Shown: positions 7,174 through 13,810, numbered from the stretch's first letter. The stretch: DNA of 13,810 nt from Paracoccaceae bacterium (GCA_020832725.1 JAFIEC010000394.1:1-13810); one strand, 5' to 3'. Numbers and translations are program-made. The notes: generated by a model not told the origin, from the letters alone.

Positions 7174-7862
7174 ACGCCCCCGCCCGCCGCCGCGCCCGCG
7201 CCGCGCGCGAAGAGGGCATCTTGCGGGCGGCGCTGGGCGTCTTTGCCTCTGCGGGTTATGCGGGGGCCTCGATGGAGGCGATCGCCGAGGCCGCAGGCAT
7301 CACCAAGCCGACGCTTTACCAGTATGTCGGGTCCAAGGAGGCGCTGTTCGCCCGCCTCATGGGCGAGGGGCGCGACATCATGCTGGCCCCGTTCGAGGGT
7401 CCGGACCCGGGGGGCAGCACCGTCGCGCGGCTGCATGCCTTTGCGTGGGCCTATGCCGATTTTGTCCTGCGACCCGAATATCTCTCGCTGGCACGCCTCG
7501 TGATCGGAGAGGCCCAGCGCTTTCCCGGTATCGGGCGCGTCTATCAGGCCGCCGGGCCCGACCGGCTTTTGCAGGGTATCATCCGCTTTCTCGAGACCCG
7601 CCGGGATGCGGGCGATCTGGTCTTCGACGAGGCGGACCTTGCGGCCCATGATCTCTGGGCGCTGATCCTTTCGGCCCCGCGCACCCGCGCCCTGCACGAG
7701 CCCGAGGCGCCACCCGGCAGGCAAGAGATCCGGCGCCATCTGGAAAACGGTTTGCGGGTATTCCTGCGCGCCTATGCCGCCCGGCCCGACGCGGCGCTTG
7801 CCGAATTGCGGACATTGTGCAGCACTCCAGACCGTGACACCCGCCAAGCGGAGGCCCCATGA
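7170..7862 (+). CDS. TetR/AcrR family transcriptional regulator, probable operon repressor
   Basis: A 230-residue regulator. The N-terminal TetR helix-turn-helix spans about residues 14-60 ('GILRAALGVFASAGYAGASM', 'AIAEAAGITKPTLYQYVGSK', then 'EALFARLM'). The C-terminal half ('RLVIGEAQRFPGIGRVYQAA' onward) resembles the AefR-like ligand domain. It starts with GTG at 7170, overlapping the TGA of the hydrolase gene (GTGA), and ends overlapping the ATG of the ligase gene (ATGA), so it is translationally coupled on both sides. Being inside the operon, it probably senses a pathway compound and controls its own promoter through the palindrome at 3418-3444. The ligand is unknown. Confidence 0.9.
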   Translation: MNAPARRRARAAREEGILRAALGVFASAGYAGASMEAIAEAAGITKPTLYQYVGSKEALFARLMGEGRDIMLAPFEGPDPGGSTVARLHAFAWAYADFVLRPEYLSLARLVIGEAQRFPGIGRVYQAAGPDRLLQGIIRFLETRRDAGDLVFDEADLAAHDLWALILSAPRTRALHEPEAPPGRQEIRRHLENGLRVFLRAYAARPDAALAELRTLCSTPDRDTRQAEAP

Positions 7863-9202
7863 TTCCCGACGACCTTCTGGACGAGAACGGCTGCCGCCTG
7901 GCCACCGTCGCCATGGCCGATACCAACGGCGCGCTGCGCGGGCAGATGGTCTCCCGCGCCTCGCTTGCGCGGATCCTGCGCGAGGGCATGGGCATGGCGC
8001 CCGCGCAGCTTGCCCTCGATCCGACCGACGAGATCCTGAACCTGCCGGGGGTGACCGACGAAAGCGGCGATTTCCATGACGACCCCCTGATCGTCGATCC
8101 GGAAAGTGCCCGCCGCATCCCCTGGGCGAAGCCGGGCCACGACCTTCTGTTCCTGTCGAATTACGGCGGGCCAACTGCTGCCTTGTGCCCCCGGGCGATC
8201 CTGCGCGGGGTCCTGGCGCGGCTGGACAAGGCGGGTCTTGTCGCGCGCTACGGGATGGAGCTGGAATACACGCTTTTCGACGAAACCCCCGAGACCCTGC
8301 GTGCCAAGGGTTATCGCAACCTCTCCCCCGCCACGCCCCATGCAAGCCATGACCTTGTGCTGTATCAGGCGGTACAGTCGGAATGGTACGACGCGGTGGC
8401 CGAGATGTGCGAGGCGCTGCGCATCGATCTGGCCAAGATGCACGAGGAAATCGGCCCCGGCTTCATGGAGGCCTGCATCGCCGCCGGCAGCGGCACCGCC
8501 CCGGCCGACCAGATGGTGCTGCTCAAGACCTTCCTGAGGGCACTGGCGATGCGTCGCGGCCAGATGGTGTGCTACATGCCCCGCTGGTCGGAGGAGGCCG
8601 ACAGCCAGTCGATCCACCTGCATGTCTCGCTGACCGATCCGGCCGGGCGGGCCATCTTTCACGACCCGGATGCGCCGCGATCCATGTCGCAGACCTTTCG
8701 CCATTTCATCGGCGGGCTGCAGCGGTATCTGGGCGACATGACGCTGATCTTCCTGCCCACGGTCAATTCCTATCGCCGCTTTGCCCCCGGCACCTTTGCC
8801 CCGCCGGGCCTGACATGGGGGGTGGAGAACCGCACCACCTGTTTCCGTGTCGTCGGTGAAAGCCCCGGCAGCCTGCGCGTGGAGAACCGCCTGCCCGGGG
8901 CCGACACCAACCCCTACCTGACTGCGGCCGCCACATTCGCCGCCGGGCTTGCGGGCATCGAGGGCCGCATCGAACCGGAGGCCGAGACCATCGGCAACGG
9001 CTATGCCCAGCCCGGGGCGGGCCCCGATTTCGCCCGCTCCATGCCCGAGGCGATCGCGCGGCTGGGCGGATCGGATCTGGCGCGGGAGGCGCTGGGCGCG
9101 CGGTTCGTCGAGGGGTTCTGCGCCACGCGCCAGAGCCAGCATGACGCCATGGCGGCCAAGGTGCCCGATACCGAGTTGCGCCGCTTCTTCGAATTGGGCT
9201 GA
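7859..9202 (+). CDS. Glutamine synthetase-like gamma-glutamyl amine ligase
   Basis: A 447-residue class-II ligase-fold protein of the glutamine synthetase/PuuA superfamily. Active-site blocks are present in order: D21 in 'MADTNGALRGQM'; E134 and E136 in 'GMELEYTLF'; E196/E197 and E204 in 'HEEIGPGFMEA'; H253 and H255 in 'SIHLHVS'; R306 in 'NSYRRFAPG'; and R340, E342, R344 in 'RVENRLPG'. The glutamate that closes the ammonium site in true glutamine synthetase (E327) is Phe313 in 'PGTFAP', and the adenylylation tyrosine region is not recognisable. This fits enzymes that join glutamate to an organic amine (PuuA, IpuC, the aniline-pathway ligases) rather than assimilate ammonia. The start overlaps the TetR stop (ATGA) and has GGAGG 4 nt upstream. 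Last gene of the operon. The amine substrate is unknown. Confidence 0.88.
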   Translation: MIPDDLLDENGCRLATVAMADTNGALRGQMVSRASLARILREGMGMAPAQLALDPTDEILNLPGVTDESGDFHDDPLIVDPESARRIPWAKPGHDLLFLSNYGGPTAALCPRAILRGVLARLDKAGLVARYGMELEYTLFDETPETLRAKGYRNLSPATPHASHDLVLYQAVQSEWYDAVAEMCEALRIDLAKMHEEIGPGFMEACIAAGSGTAPADQMVLLKTFLRALAMRRGQMVCYMPRWSEEADSQSIHLHVSLTDPAGRAIFHDPDAPRSMSQTFRHFIGGLQRYLGDMTLIFLPTVNSYRRFAPGTFAPPGLTWGVENRTTCFRVVGESPGSLRVENRLPGADTNPYLTAAATFAAGLAGIEGRIEPEAETIGNGYAQPGAGPDFARSMPEAIARLGGSDLAREALGARFVEGFCATRQSQHDAMAAKVPDTELRRFFELG

Positions 9203-9216
9203 ACCGGGCGGATCGC

Positions 9217-10713
9217 TCAGAAGATGAAGCTGTCCTCGGTGAAATCCTCGATCAGGATATGCGAGCGGGCATAGCCGCGCACCAGAACGCGGTCGCCCAT
9301 CGCATCGATCAGCACTCCGAAATCGTGCTGCGAAAAGCCCAGTTGCGCCATGGAGTAGAGCCCCGGGTATTTCGAGAAATCGATCCGGTCGATCCCGGGC
9401 TCGAAATCGAGGATCCGGTCCATGTGATTGTCGGGGATCAGCGTGAAGATGTCGGCCCCCGGCCCGCCCACCATGATGTCCGGCCCCGGCCCGTCGATCA
9501 GCCTGTCATCGCCCGGCCCGCCGATCAGCACGTCGGCCCCGCCGCGCCCCTCGATCAGGTCGTTACCCGGCCCTCCCCGCAACTCGTTGCCGGCGTTGTT
9601 GCCCACGATATGCGCGCCAAGGGGGCCCGGATCGATGGTGAACTGGGCCACGCCCGGCTGTGTCGATGTGGAAACGAAAAGCTGTATCTCGCCCTCCACC
9701 ACCTCGGCCGCCAGCGCCGTTATCCGCAGCAGCGAGGCAGGCCCGCCCGACATGTGCACCGAGCGCAGGAACAGGTTGCCGTCAGAGGCCATGTCGAACA
9801 GTGTGATGCCCCCGTCGTTTCCGGCAGCGATCACCATCACCCGCTCGTCCATGGCGACATGGGTCAGGGCCGAGACCCCGCCGAACCGGGTCAGCTGGGT
9901 GTCGATCACATGGTCGCGCAGAATCATCTCGCCGAAATTGTTGACCCGCAGGGTGGACAGCGAGCCCGACCCTGCGGCGGCAACCACCAGATAGCCGGCC
10001 CCCTTTACCTCGACGAATTCCAGCGCGGTGGCCTGGGAGATCCACAACCCGTCGGCCGGGCCCACCGAGCCCAGTTCGAGGATGTCGCCGGTCGGCCTGA
10101 TCTGAAAGGCGGTGACGCCCGCATCCGTCGTGGAGGCCGCGAACAGAAAGCTGCGGTCGCCCTGGCTGCCGGTGGCGAAGGCCCCGACATCGGCCAGGAA
10201 GTTGTCCTCCCTGTCGGCGAAATGCTGGCGGTGGATCAGGCTGCCGTCGGCCAGCAGGCGGTAGGCATCGATCCCCGGAGCGCCGACCCGCGCCGCGATG
10301 ACCAGCGCCCGGCCATCCACCTCCACCGCCTCGATGGCCGAGAAGCGCGCCTCCGGCATGCCCTGTGCCTGCACCCGCATCGGTTCGGCAAAGCTGCCCC
10401 CGGCATCCAGCGGGTGCAATGCCAGCCACCCGTCATGGGGCGTGGCGGGCAGGAGGTACGGCACGCCGTCGAGATCGACCGAGGCAAGGCCCGCCACCCG
10501 CGCCACCTGTGGTGCCGAGGCGCTGGCCATCTGCCCCAGCGCAACCGCGCCCGACCCGGGCACCAGCGCCCAGGCCGAAAGCAGCCCCTCATGGTCGGAG
10601 GCGGCATAGAGCACCCTCTGACCCGGCTGCCCGGCCAGATGCAGCGCCGAGACCAGCGAGAGCGGTGCCTCTGGCGGCCCGCCGTGCAAGGCGCGAAAGA
10701 TCAGCTGTGTCAT
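9217..10713 (-). CDS. RTX-type calcium-binding secreted protein with beta-propeller-like N-terminal region
   Basis: A 498-residue protein. The first ~360 residues are repeating short beta-rich stretches ('YLVVAAAGSGSLS', 'VMVIAAGNDGGITLF', 'LFVSTSTQPGVAQF') suggesting a beta-propeller. Residues 371-424 are six tandem RTX nonapeptides (for example GGPGNDLIE, GGPGDDRLI), which bind Ca2+ in a beta-roll outside the cell. After the roll comes 'DRILDFEPGIDRIDFSKY', typical of the RTX C-terminal domain, and a hydrophobic end 'EDSFIF'. There is no N-terminal signal peptide, as expected for type I secretion through an ABC/membrane-fusion/TolC channel; none of those genes is in the window. The frame is open to 10761, but the ATG at 10713-10711 has AGGAGGG about 7 nt upstream. 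It converges on the operon with 14 bp between stops. No enzymatic motif seen; role unknown. Confidence 0.85.
   Translation of the reverse strand: MTQLIFRALHGGPPEAPLSLVSALHLAGQPGQRVLYAASDHEGLLSAWALVPGSGAVALGQMASASAPQVARVAGLASVDLDGVPYLLPATPHDGWLALHPLDAGGSFAEPMRVQAQGMPEARFSAIEAVEVDGRALVIAARVGAPGIDAYRLLADGSLIHRQHFADREDNFLADVGAFATGSQGDRSFLFAASTTDAGVTAFQIRPTGDILELGSVGPADGLWISQATALEFVEVKGAGYLVVAAAGSGSLSTLRVNNFGEMILRDHVIDTQLTRFGGVSALTHVAMDERVMVIAAGNDGGITLFDMASDGNLFLRSVHMSGGPASLLRITALAAEVVEGEIQLFVSTSTQPGVAQFTIDPGPLGAHIVGNNAGNELRGGPGNDLIEGRGGADVLIGGPGDDRLIDGPGPDIMVGGPGADIFTLIPDNHMDRILDFEPGIDRIDFSKYPGLYSMAQLGFSQHDFGVLIDAMGDRVLVRGYARSHILIEDFTEDSFIF
9442..9603 (-). repeat. Six tandem RTX nonapeptide repeats within the exoprotein gene
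   Basis: Codons 371-424 encode six consecutive 9-residue units: GNNAGNELR, GGPGNDLIE, GRGGADVLI, GGPGDDRLI, DGPGPDIMV, GGPGADIFT. They follow the G-G-x-G-x-D-x-L-x plan of Ca2+-binding beta-rolls. The first and fifth units are the most degenerate. Confidence 0.85.
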
Positions 10714-10801
10714 GTCCGGCCCTCCTGAACGGGGGCCATCCTTCCTGTCGCCCGCCCGCACGCGGGGCGGAAACCGGGCAAAAAGGGGGCAATTGCGGGG
10801 A

Positions 10802-10901
10802 ATTGCGCGGAACGCGCATCACGAAGATTGCGCGGAACGCGCATCACGAAGAATATGCGGAACGCGCATCAGCAACGCCCCGCAGAACCGGGCATCAGGA
10901 G
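10802..10901. repeat. Four tandem 25-bp units with an internal GC hairpin
   Basis: Units at 10802-10826 and 10827-10851 are identical; 10852-10876 and 10877-10901 are progressively diverged. The two identical units each hold TGCGCG-GAA-CGCGCA, a perfect 6-bp stem with a 3-nt loop; the third keeps the core GCGGAACGCGCATCA. A shorter direct repeat (AATTGCGSGG at 10791-10800 and 10801-10810) sits at the edge. The unit length is not a multiple of 3 and no gene covers it, so it is noncoding. It lies between the ychF stop and the RTX gene start, and might act as a transcript end structure, an insulator, or the leader of the RTX transcript. Confidence 0.8.
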
Positions 10902-10907
10902 GGATTT

Positions 10908-10940
10908 GCGCGCGGCATCCGAGGATTCCGCGCCGCGCGC
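10908..10940 (-). terminator. Possible hairpin terminator after ychF
   Basis: GCGCGCGGC (10908-10916) pairs perfectly with GCCGCGCGC (10932-10940) across a 15-nt loop, 20 bp past the ychF stop. There is no U-tract on the minus-strand side (AAATCCC follows), so a terminator function is only suggested by position and stability. Confidence 0.35.
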
Positions 10941-10960
10941 GCAGGCGTCCCCGCCGGGGC

Positions 10961-12058
10961 TCAGGTGTTGAACAGGAAGTGCAGAACGTCGCCGTCCTGC
11001 ACGACATAGGACTTGCCCTCGGCGCGCAGCTTTCCGGCTTCGCGTGCCTTTGCCTCGCCCCCGAGGGCCACGTAATCGTCATAGGCGATGGTCTCTGCCC
11101 GGATGAATCCGCGCTCGAAATCGCCGTGGATCACACCTGCAGCCTGCGGGGCCAGTGTTCCCTGCGGGATCGTCCAGGCCCGTGCTTCCTTGGGGCCGGC
11201 GGTGAAATAGGTCTGCAGGCCCAGGAGCGCATAGCCAGCCCGGATCAGGCGGTCGAGCCCCGGCTCTGTCAACGCCAGCGATTCGAGGAATTCCGCAGCC
11301 TCTTCGGGGGCAAGCTGGGCGATCTCTTCCTCGATCGCGGCCGAAATCACGACATGGGCCGCGCCTTCGCCCGCAGCCATTTCTGCCACCCGCTCCGATT
11401 GGGCATTGCCGGTGGCCGCCGCGCTCTCCTCGACGTTGCAGACATAGAGGACGGGCTTGGCCGTGATCAGCTGCAGCAGGCGCCAGCTGCGCATGTCCTC
11501 CTCGGCGACCGTCACGGTCCGGGCCGGCCTGCCGCTGGCCAGCGCCTCTTCGGCCGCGGCCAGCAGCCGGTCCTGGGTGACGGCCTCGCGCTCGCCGCCC
11601 CTCAGTTTGCGCGACAATCCCGCGCGGCGGCGCTCCACGCTGTCGAGATCCGCCAGCATGAGTTCGGTCTCGATGGTCTGGGCATCGGCGATCGGGTCCA
11701 CACGACCCTCGACATGGGTGATGTCGTCATCCTCGAAGCAGCGCAGCACATGGGCGATGGCATCCACCTCGCGGATGTTGGCGAGGAACTGGTTGCCCAG
11801 CCCTTCGCCCTTGGAGGCGCCACGCACCAACCCGGCGATATCGACGAAGGTCATCCGGGTGGGGATCACCTGCGCCGAACCGGCAATCGCGGCCAGCCGG
11901 TCCAGCCGCGCGTCGGGAACGGCCACCTCACCCACGTTCGGCTCGATCGTGCAGCACGGAAAATTGGCCGCCTGCGCCGCCGCCGTGCGCGTCAGCGCGT
12001 TGAAGAGCGTGGACTTGCCGACATTCGGCAGCCCCACGATGCCCATGCGAAAGCCCAT
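10961..12058 (-). CDS. ychF: Redox/translation-associated OBG-type ATPase YchF
   Basis: A 365-residue YchF, full family length. G1 is 'GLPNVGKST' (9-17), G3 'DIAGLVRG' (73-80), and the G4 position reads N208-V-E210 instead of NKxD, the family feature linked to ATP preference over GTP. A His in 'DITHVEGR' (H115) corresponds to the proposed catalytic His of the family. A coiled-coil stretch (~130-190) follows, and the C-terminal TGS domain begins near residue 281 and ends 'DGDVLHFLFNT'. YchF is a cytoplasmic ribosome-associated P-loop ATPase that negatively affects oxidative stress defence in E. coli. The ATG at 12058-12056 has GGAGG 5-6 nt upstream; an in-frame ATG four codons later is less well placed. 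Divergent from the GNAT gene. Confidence 0.97.
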   Translation of the reverse strand: MGFRMGIVGLPNVGKSTLFNALTRTAAAQAANFPCCTIEPNVGEVAVPDARLDRLAAIAGSAQVIPTRMTFVDIAGLVRGASKGEGLGNQFLANIREVDAIAHVLRCFEDDDITHVEGRVDPIADAQTIETELMLADLDSVERRRAGLSRKLRGGEREAVTQDRLLAAAEEALASGRPARTVTVAEEDMRSWRLLQLITAKPVLYVCNVEESAAATGNAQSERVAEMAAGEGAAHVVISAAIEEEIAQLAPEEAAEFLESLALTEPGLDRLIRAGYALLGLQTYFTAGPKEARAWTIPQGTLAPQAAGVIHGDFERGFIRAETIAYDDYVALGGEAKAREAGKLRAEGKSYVVQDGDVLHFLFNT

Positions 12059-12184
12059 GTAATCCTCCGGTCCATGACCGTGCGCTTCTAGGGCTGCCCG
12101 GCCCCCGGATCAACCCGGGCCGCACCGGGTCTTGACGGGGGTGGGGAGGGCGGCCACACCGCGCCGGCGGAAAGGGAGAGGTCG
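12059..12184. promoter_or_regulatory. Divergent control region between ychF and the GNAT gene
   Basis: A 126-bp gap that must hold the leftward ychF promoter and the rightward promoter of the GNAT-trpA pair. A short dyad (ACCCGG at 12113-12118, CCGGGT at 12125-12130) is present, but no clear -35/-10 pair stands out. Confidence 0.45.
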
Positions 12185-12694
12185 ATGATTGCGGGCGATC
12201 TGCGACGGGCGGGCCGGGCGCTGCGGGAGCAGGCGCTTGCCCTCAACGAAGAGGTGGTCGAAAAGACCGCGCCCCTTGATGCCGAAGGGCTGGAGGCGCT
12301 GCTTTCCCAGGCGCTGGCCGCGCCGTGCCTGACAGAGGGCGACCGGCTGCTGGGCTTTCTTCTGGGGTTGCCCGAGGGGGCGGATTACGCCAGCGCCAAT
12401 TTCGCGTGGTTCCGCGCGCGCCTGCCGCGGTTTGCCTATGTGGACAGGGTGGCGGTGACCCCTGCCGCCCGGGGGCGGGGCGTGGGTCGTGCGCTTCATG
12501 CCGCCTTCGCCGCTGCGGCCCGCGCCTCCGCGCGCGATGTTCTGGCCTGCGAGATCAACGAGGTGCCGCCCAATCCCGGCTCCCATGCCTTTCACAGGGC
12601 GCTGGGGTTTCGAGCCATCGGTCACGGCAGCCCGGCCCCCGGCAAGCGTGTCGTCTACTACACCCGCGCCGCGGCCCCCGATGCGGGGCATTGA
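12185..12694 (+). CDS. GNAT family N-acetyltransferase
   Basis: A 169-residue GNAT protein. The acetyl-CoA pyrophosphate loop is R96-G-R-G-V-G101 within 'DRVAVTPAARGRGVGRALH' (87-105), and motif B is 'NPGSHAFHRALGFRAIG' (130-146). The N-terminal part is helical and variable. The acceptor is unknown; such proteins acetylate small amines, peptides or protein N-termini. The start is preceded by a GGGAGAGG Shine-Dalgarno sequence. It lies 65 bp upstream of trpA in the same direction, and the two may be co-transcribed, though no functional link to tryptophan synthesis is evident. Confidence 0.88.
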   Translation: MIAGDLRRAGRALREQALALNEEVVEKTAPLDAEGLEALLSQALAAPCLTEGDRLLGFLLGLPEGADYASANFAWFRARLPRFAYVDRVAVTPAARGRGVGRALHAAFAAAARASARDVLACEINEVPPNPGSHAFHRALGFRAIGHGSPAPGKRVVYYTRAAAPDAGH

Positions 12695-12759
12695 TTTCCG
12701 CGCCGCGCTCGCGCAAACCGCGCGTGCGCCACGGGCTGGCGGCGGGCAGGGAGAGGCGC

Positions 12760-13551
12760 ATGAGCCGGATTGACGATACCTTTGCGCGGCTGAGGGCAGA
12801 GGGGCGGCGGGCCTTTGTCTCGTTCGTCATGGCGGGTGATCCTGATCGCGAGACCGCGCTGGAACTGGTGCGCGGCCTGCCCGGGGCCGGGGTCGACATC
12901 ATCGAGCTGGGCATGCCTTTCACCGACCCGATGGCCGACGGTATCGTGATCCAGCGCGCAGGCCAGCGCGCGCTTGCGGCCGGCATGACGCTGGAGGGTG
13001 TGCTGGAGATGGTGCGCACCTTCCGCGAGGGGGATACGATCACGCCCATCGTGCTCATGGGCTATTACAACCCGATCTGGTCCATGGGGGTGGAGACGTT
13101 TCTGGCCCGTGCGGTGCAGGCCGGTGTGGACGGATTGATCGTGGTCGATCTGCCGCCCGAGGAAGATTCCGAATTGTGCCTGCCCGCCCGCGCGGCGGGG
13201 CTGAACTTCATCCGGCTGGCCACACCCACCACCGATGCGGCGCGTCTTCCGCAGGTGGTGCGCAACACCTCCGGCTTTGTCTATTACGTCTCGGTGACGG
13301 GCATCACCGGGGCTGCGGCTGCCGAGGCGGCATCGGTTGCCCCTGAAGTGGCCCGGATCGCCACGGCAAGCGGCCTGCCGGTGGTGGTGGGCTTCGGCAT
13401 CTCCACGCCCGAGGGCGCGCGCGCGATCGCCTCGGTCGCCGATGGCGTGGTGGTGGGCTCGGCCATCATCCGCAAGCTTGAGGAGGTTGGGCGCGTGGAC
13501 GAGACCCTGAGCTTTGTCGCCGATCTGGCGCGGGCCACCCACGAGCGCTGA
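12760..13551 (+). CDS. trpA: Tryptophan synthase alpha subunit
   Basis: A 263-residue TrpA, which cleaves indole-3-glycerol phosphate to indole and glyceraldehyde-3-phosphate and passes indole to TrpB. The catalytic pair is at the standard positions: E49 in 'DIIELGMPF' and D60 in 'TDPMADG'. Y175 in 'GFVYYVS' and the phosphate-binding 'VGFGIS' (210-215) and 'VVGSAI' (231-236) are intact. The frame is open far upstream (from 12325) through the GNAT gene, but the ATG at 12760 has GGGAGAGG about 4 nt before it and starts the protein at normal length. trpB is not adjacent in the window. In some Rhodobacterales trpA is separated from trpFB, which would explain this. Confidence 0.96.
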   Translation: MSRIDDTFARLRAEGRRAFVSFVMAGDPDRETALELVRGLPGAGVDIIELGMPFTDPMADGIVIQRAGQRALAAGMTLEGVLEMVRTFREGDTITPIVLMGYYNPIWSMGVETFLARAVQAGVDGLIVVDLPPEEDSELCLPARAAGLNFIRLATPTTDAARLPQVVRNTSGFVYYVSVTGITGAAAAEAASVAPEVARIATASGLPVVVGFGISTPEGARAIASVADGVVVGSAIIRKLEEVGRVDETLSFVADLARATHER

Positions 13552-13583
13552 CGCCTTTCCGGTTCTGCCGACGACGCTTTCGG

Positions 13584-13598
13584 GCGGGGTCCCCCCGC
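13584..13598 (+). terminator. Weak GC hairpin after trpA
   Basis: GCGGGG (13584-13589) and CCCCGC (13593-13598) can form a 6-bp stem with a 3-nt loop, 32 bp after the trpA stop. No T-tract follows. It could end the trpA transcript ahead of the SOS promoter, but the evidence is thin. Confidence 0.3.
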
Positions 13599-13635
13599 GC
13601 CGGACTCGACTCGGCCGGGCATGCGCCCTAGACAG

Positions 13636-13650
13636 GAACATAAAGTGAAC
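13636..13650. promoter_or_regulatory. Alphaproteobacterial LexA (SOS) box, GAAC-N7-GAAC
   Basis: Exact direct repeat GAAC (13636-13639), 7 nt, GAAC (13647-13650). Read on the other strand it is GTTC-N7-GTTC, the LexA-binding motif established for Rhodobacter and other Alphaproteobacteria. It ends 20 bp before the ATG of an imuB-like gene, a classic SOS mutagenesis gene, so position and target agree. Confidence 0.85.
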
Positions 13651-13670
13651 AACTGACGGGGCAGCGCGTC

Positions 13671-13810
13671 ATGGGCCGGCGCATTCTCTCCATATGGTTC
13701 GGGCGGCTGGCCTCGGATCTGGCGCTGGGGCGCGCGGCCCGGGGGGGGGGGGGGGGGGGGGGCAGTGGGGGGGTGGCCCGGGGGGGGGGGGGCGCCCGGG
13801 GGGGGTGGGG
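13671..13810 (+). CDS. imuB: ImuB-like Y-family DNA polymerase, 5' end only; sequence unreliable after ~13740
   Basis: The first ~24 residues, MGRRILSIWF then 'GRLASDLALGRAAR', resemble the start of ImuB ('RRILSLWFPRLA' in the family as recalled). ImuB is the catalytically inactive Y-family subunit that links DnaE2 and ImuA to the beta clamp in SOS-induced mutagenic repair. The LexA box just upstream supports the call. The family Pro in 'WFPRLA' is Gly here, and from 13741 the reading frame is almost only glycine codons, so I read the tail as base-calling failure at a contig end rather than real protein. No imuA is seen directly upstream. A LexA-regulated pol IV is less likely, since the N-terminus does not match DinB. 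Confidence 0.62.
   Translation, partial: MGRRILSIWFGRLASDLALGRAARGGGGGGGSGGVARGGGGARGGW
13741..13810. other. Poly-G low-complexity tail, probable sequencing or assembly artefact
   Basis: 58 of the last 70 bases are G, including a run of 22. No other part of the window is like this, and it destroys the reading frame of a recognisable protein. This looks like no-signal G calling or a poorly supported contig end rather than biology. Confidence 0.88.

Noticed and set aside
9184..9224. Possible bidirectional terminator between the convergent ligase and RTX genes
   Set aside because: Only short interrupted complementarity (CTTCTT with AGAAG) was found, with no stable stem or T-tract.
10802..10901. 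Possible CRISPR array
   Set aside because: The repeats are directly abutting with no spacers, and no cas gene is present.
9259..12091. Long plus-strand open frames opposite the RTX and ychF genes
   Set aside because: Both are antisense shadows of recognised proteins; they have no motif or plausible ribosome site.
12113..12130. Dyad ACCCGG-N6-CCGGGT between ychF and the GNAT gene as an operator
   Set aside because: Short and GC-only, with no promoter elements beside it; left as a remark in the intergenic entry.

Overview
The window is GC-rich (roughly two thirds G+C by eye) bacterial chromosome. It most likely comes from an alphaproteobacterium of the Rhodobacterales/Roseobacter type. The grounds are the codon bias, a GAAC-N7-GAAC LexA box (the alphaproteobacterial SOS motif), an ImuB-type polymerase start behind that box, a BCCT osmolyte transporter and an RTX-type exoprotein. 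No rRNA, tRNA, insertion sequence, prophage or CRISPR array was seen.

Layout. Positions 1-754 hold the end of a lipocalin-like protein (+) convergent with a VOC/glyoxalase-fold protein (-). Positions 1014-3186 (-) form a two-gene unit: a universal stress protein followed by a BCCT transporter and a strong hairpin terminator. Positions 3187-3454 are a divergent control region with two inverted repeats. Positions 3397-9202 (+) form a tight five-gene operon: a NicX-like ring-cleaving dioxygenase, an acyl-CoA dehydrogenase-fold flavoprotein, an SRPBCC/alpha-beta-hydrolase fusion, a TetR-family regulator and a glutamine-synthetase-like ligase. A convergent secreted RTX calcium-binding protein follows (9217-10713, -), then a patch of 25-bp hairpin-forming tandem repeats (10802-10901). 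The rest is housekeeping: ychF (-), then a GNAT acetyltransferase and trpA (+). Last comes the LexA box and the 5' end of an imuB-like gene, which dissolves into an unreliable poly-G tail from about 13741.

The most interesting part is the five-gene operon. NicX-family enzymes open a dihydroxypyridine ring, and in nicotinate catabolism the product is processed by an alpha/beta hydrolase (NicD). This operon pairs such a dioxygenase with an alpha/beta hydrolase fused to a START-like domain. It adds a dehydrogenase-fold flavoprotein that appears to lack the catalytic glutamate, and a glutamine-synthetase homologue that lacks the ammonia-site glutamate and is therefore more likely an amine:glutamate ligase. 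I infer a catabolic pathway for an unidentified nitrogen-containing (hetero)aromatic compound or amine. It appears to be controlled by the operon's own TetR regulator through a perfect 13+13 bp palindrome that overlaps the -10 region of a TTGACA promoter. The substrate cannot be read from the sequence.
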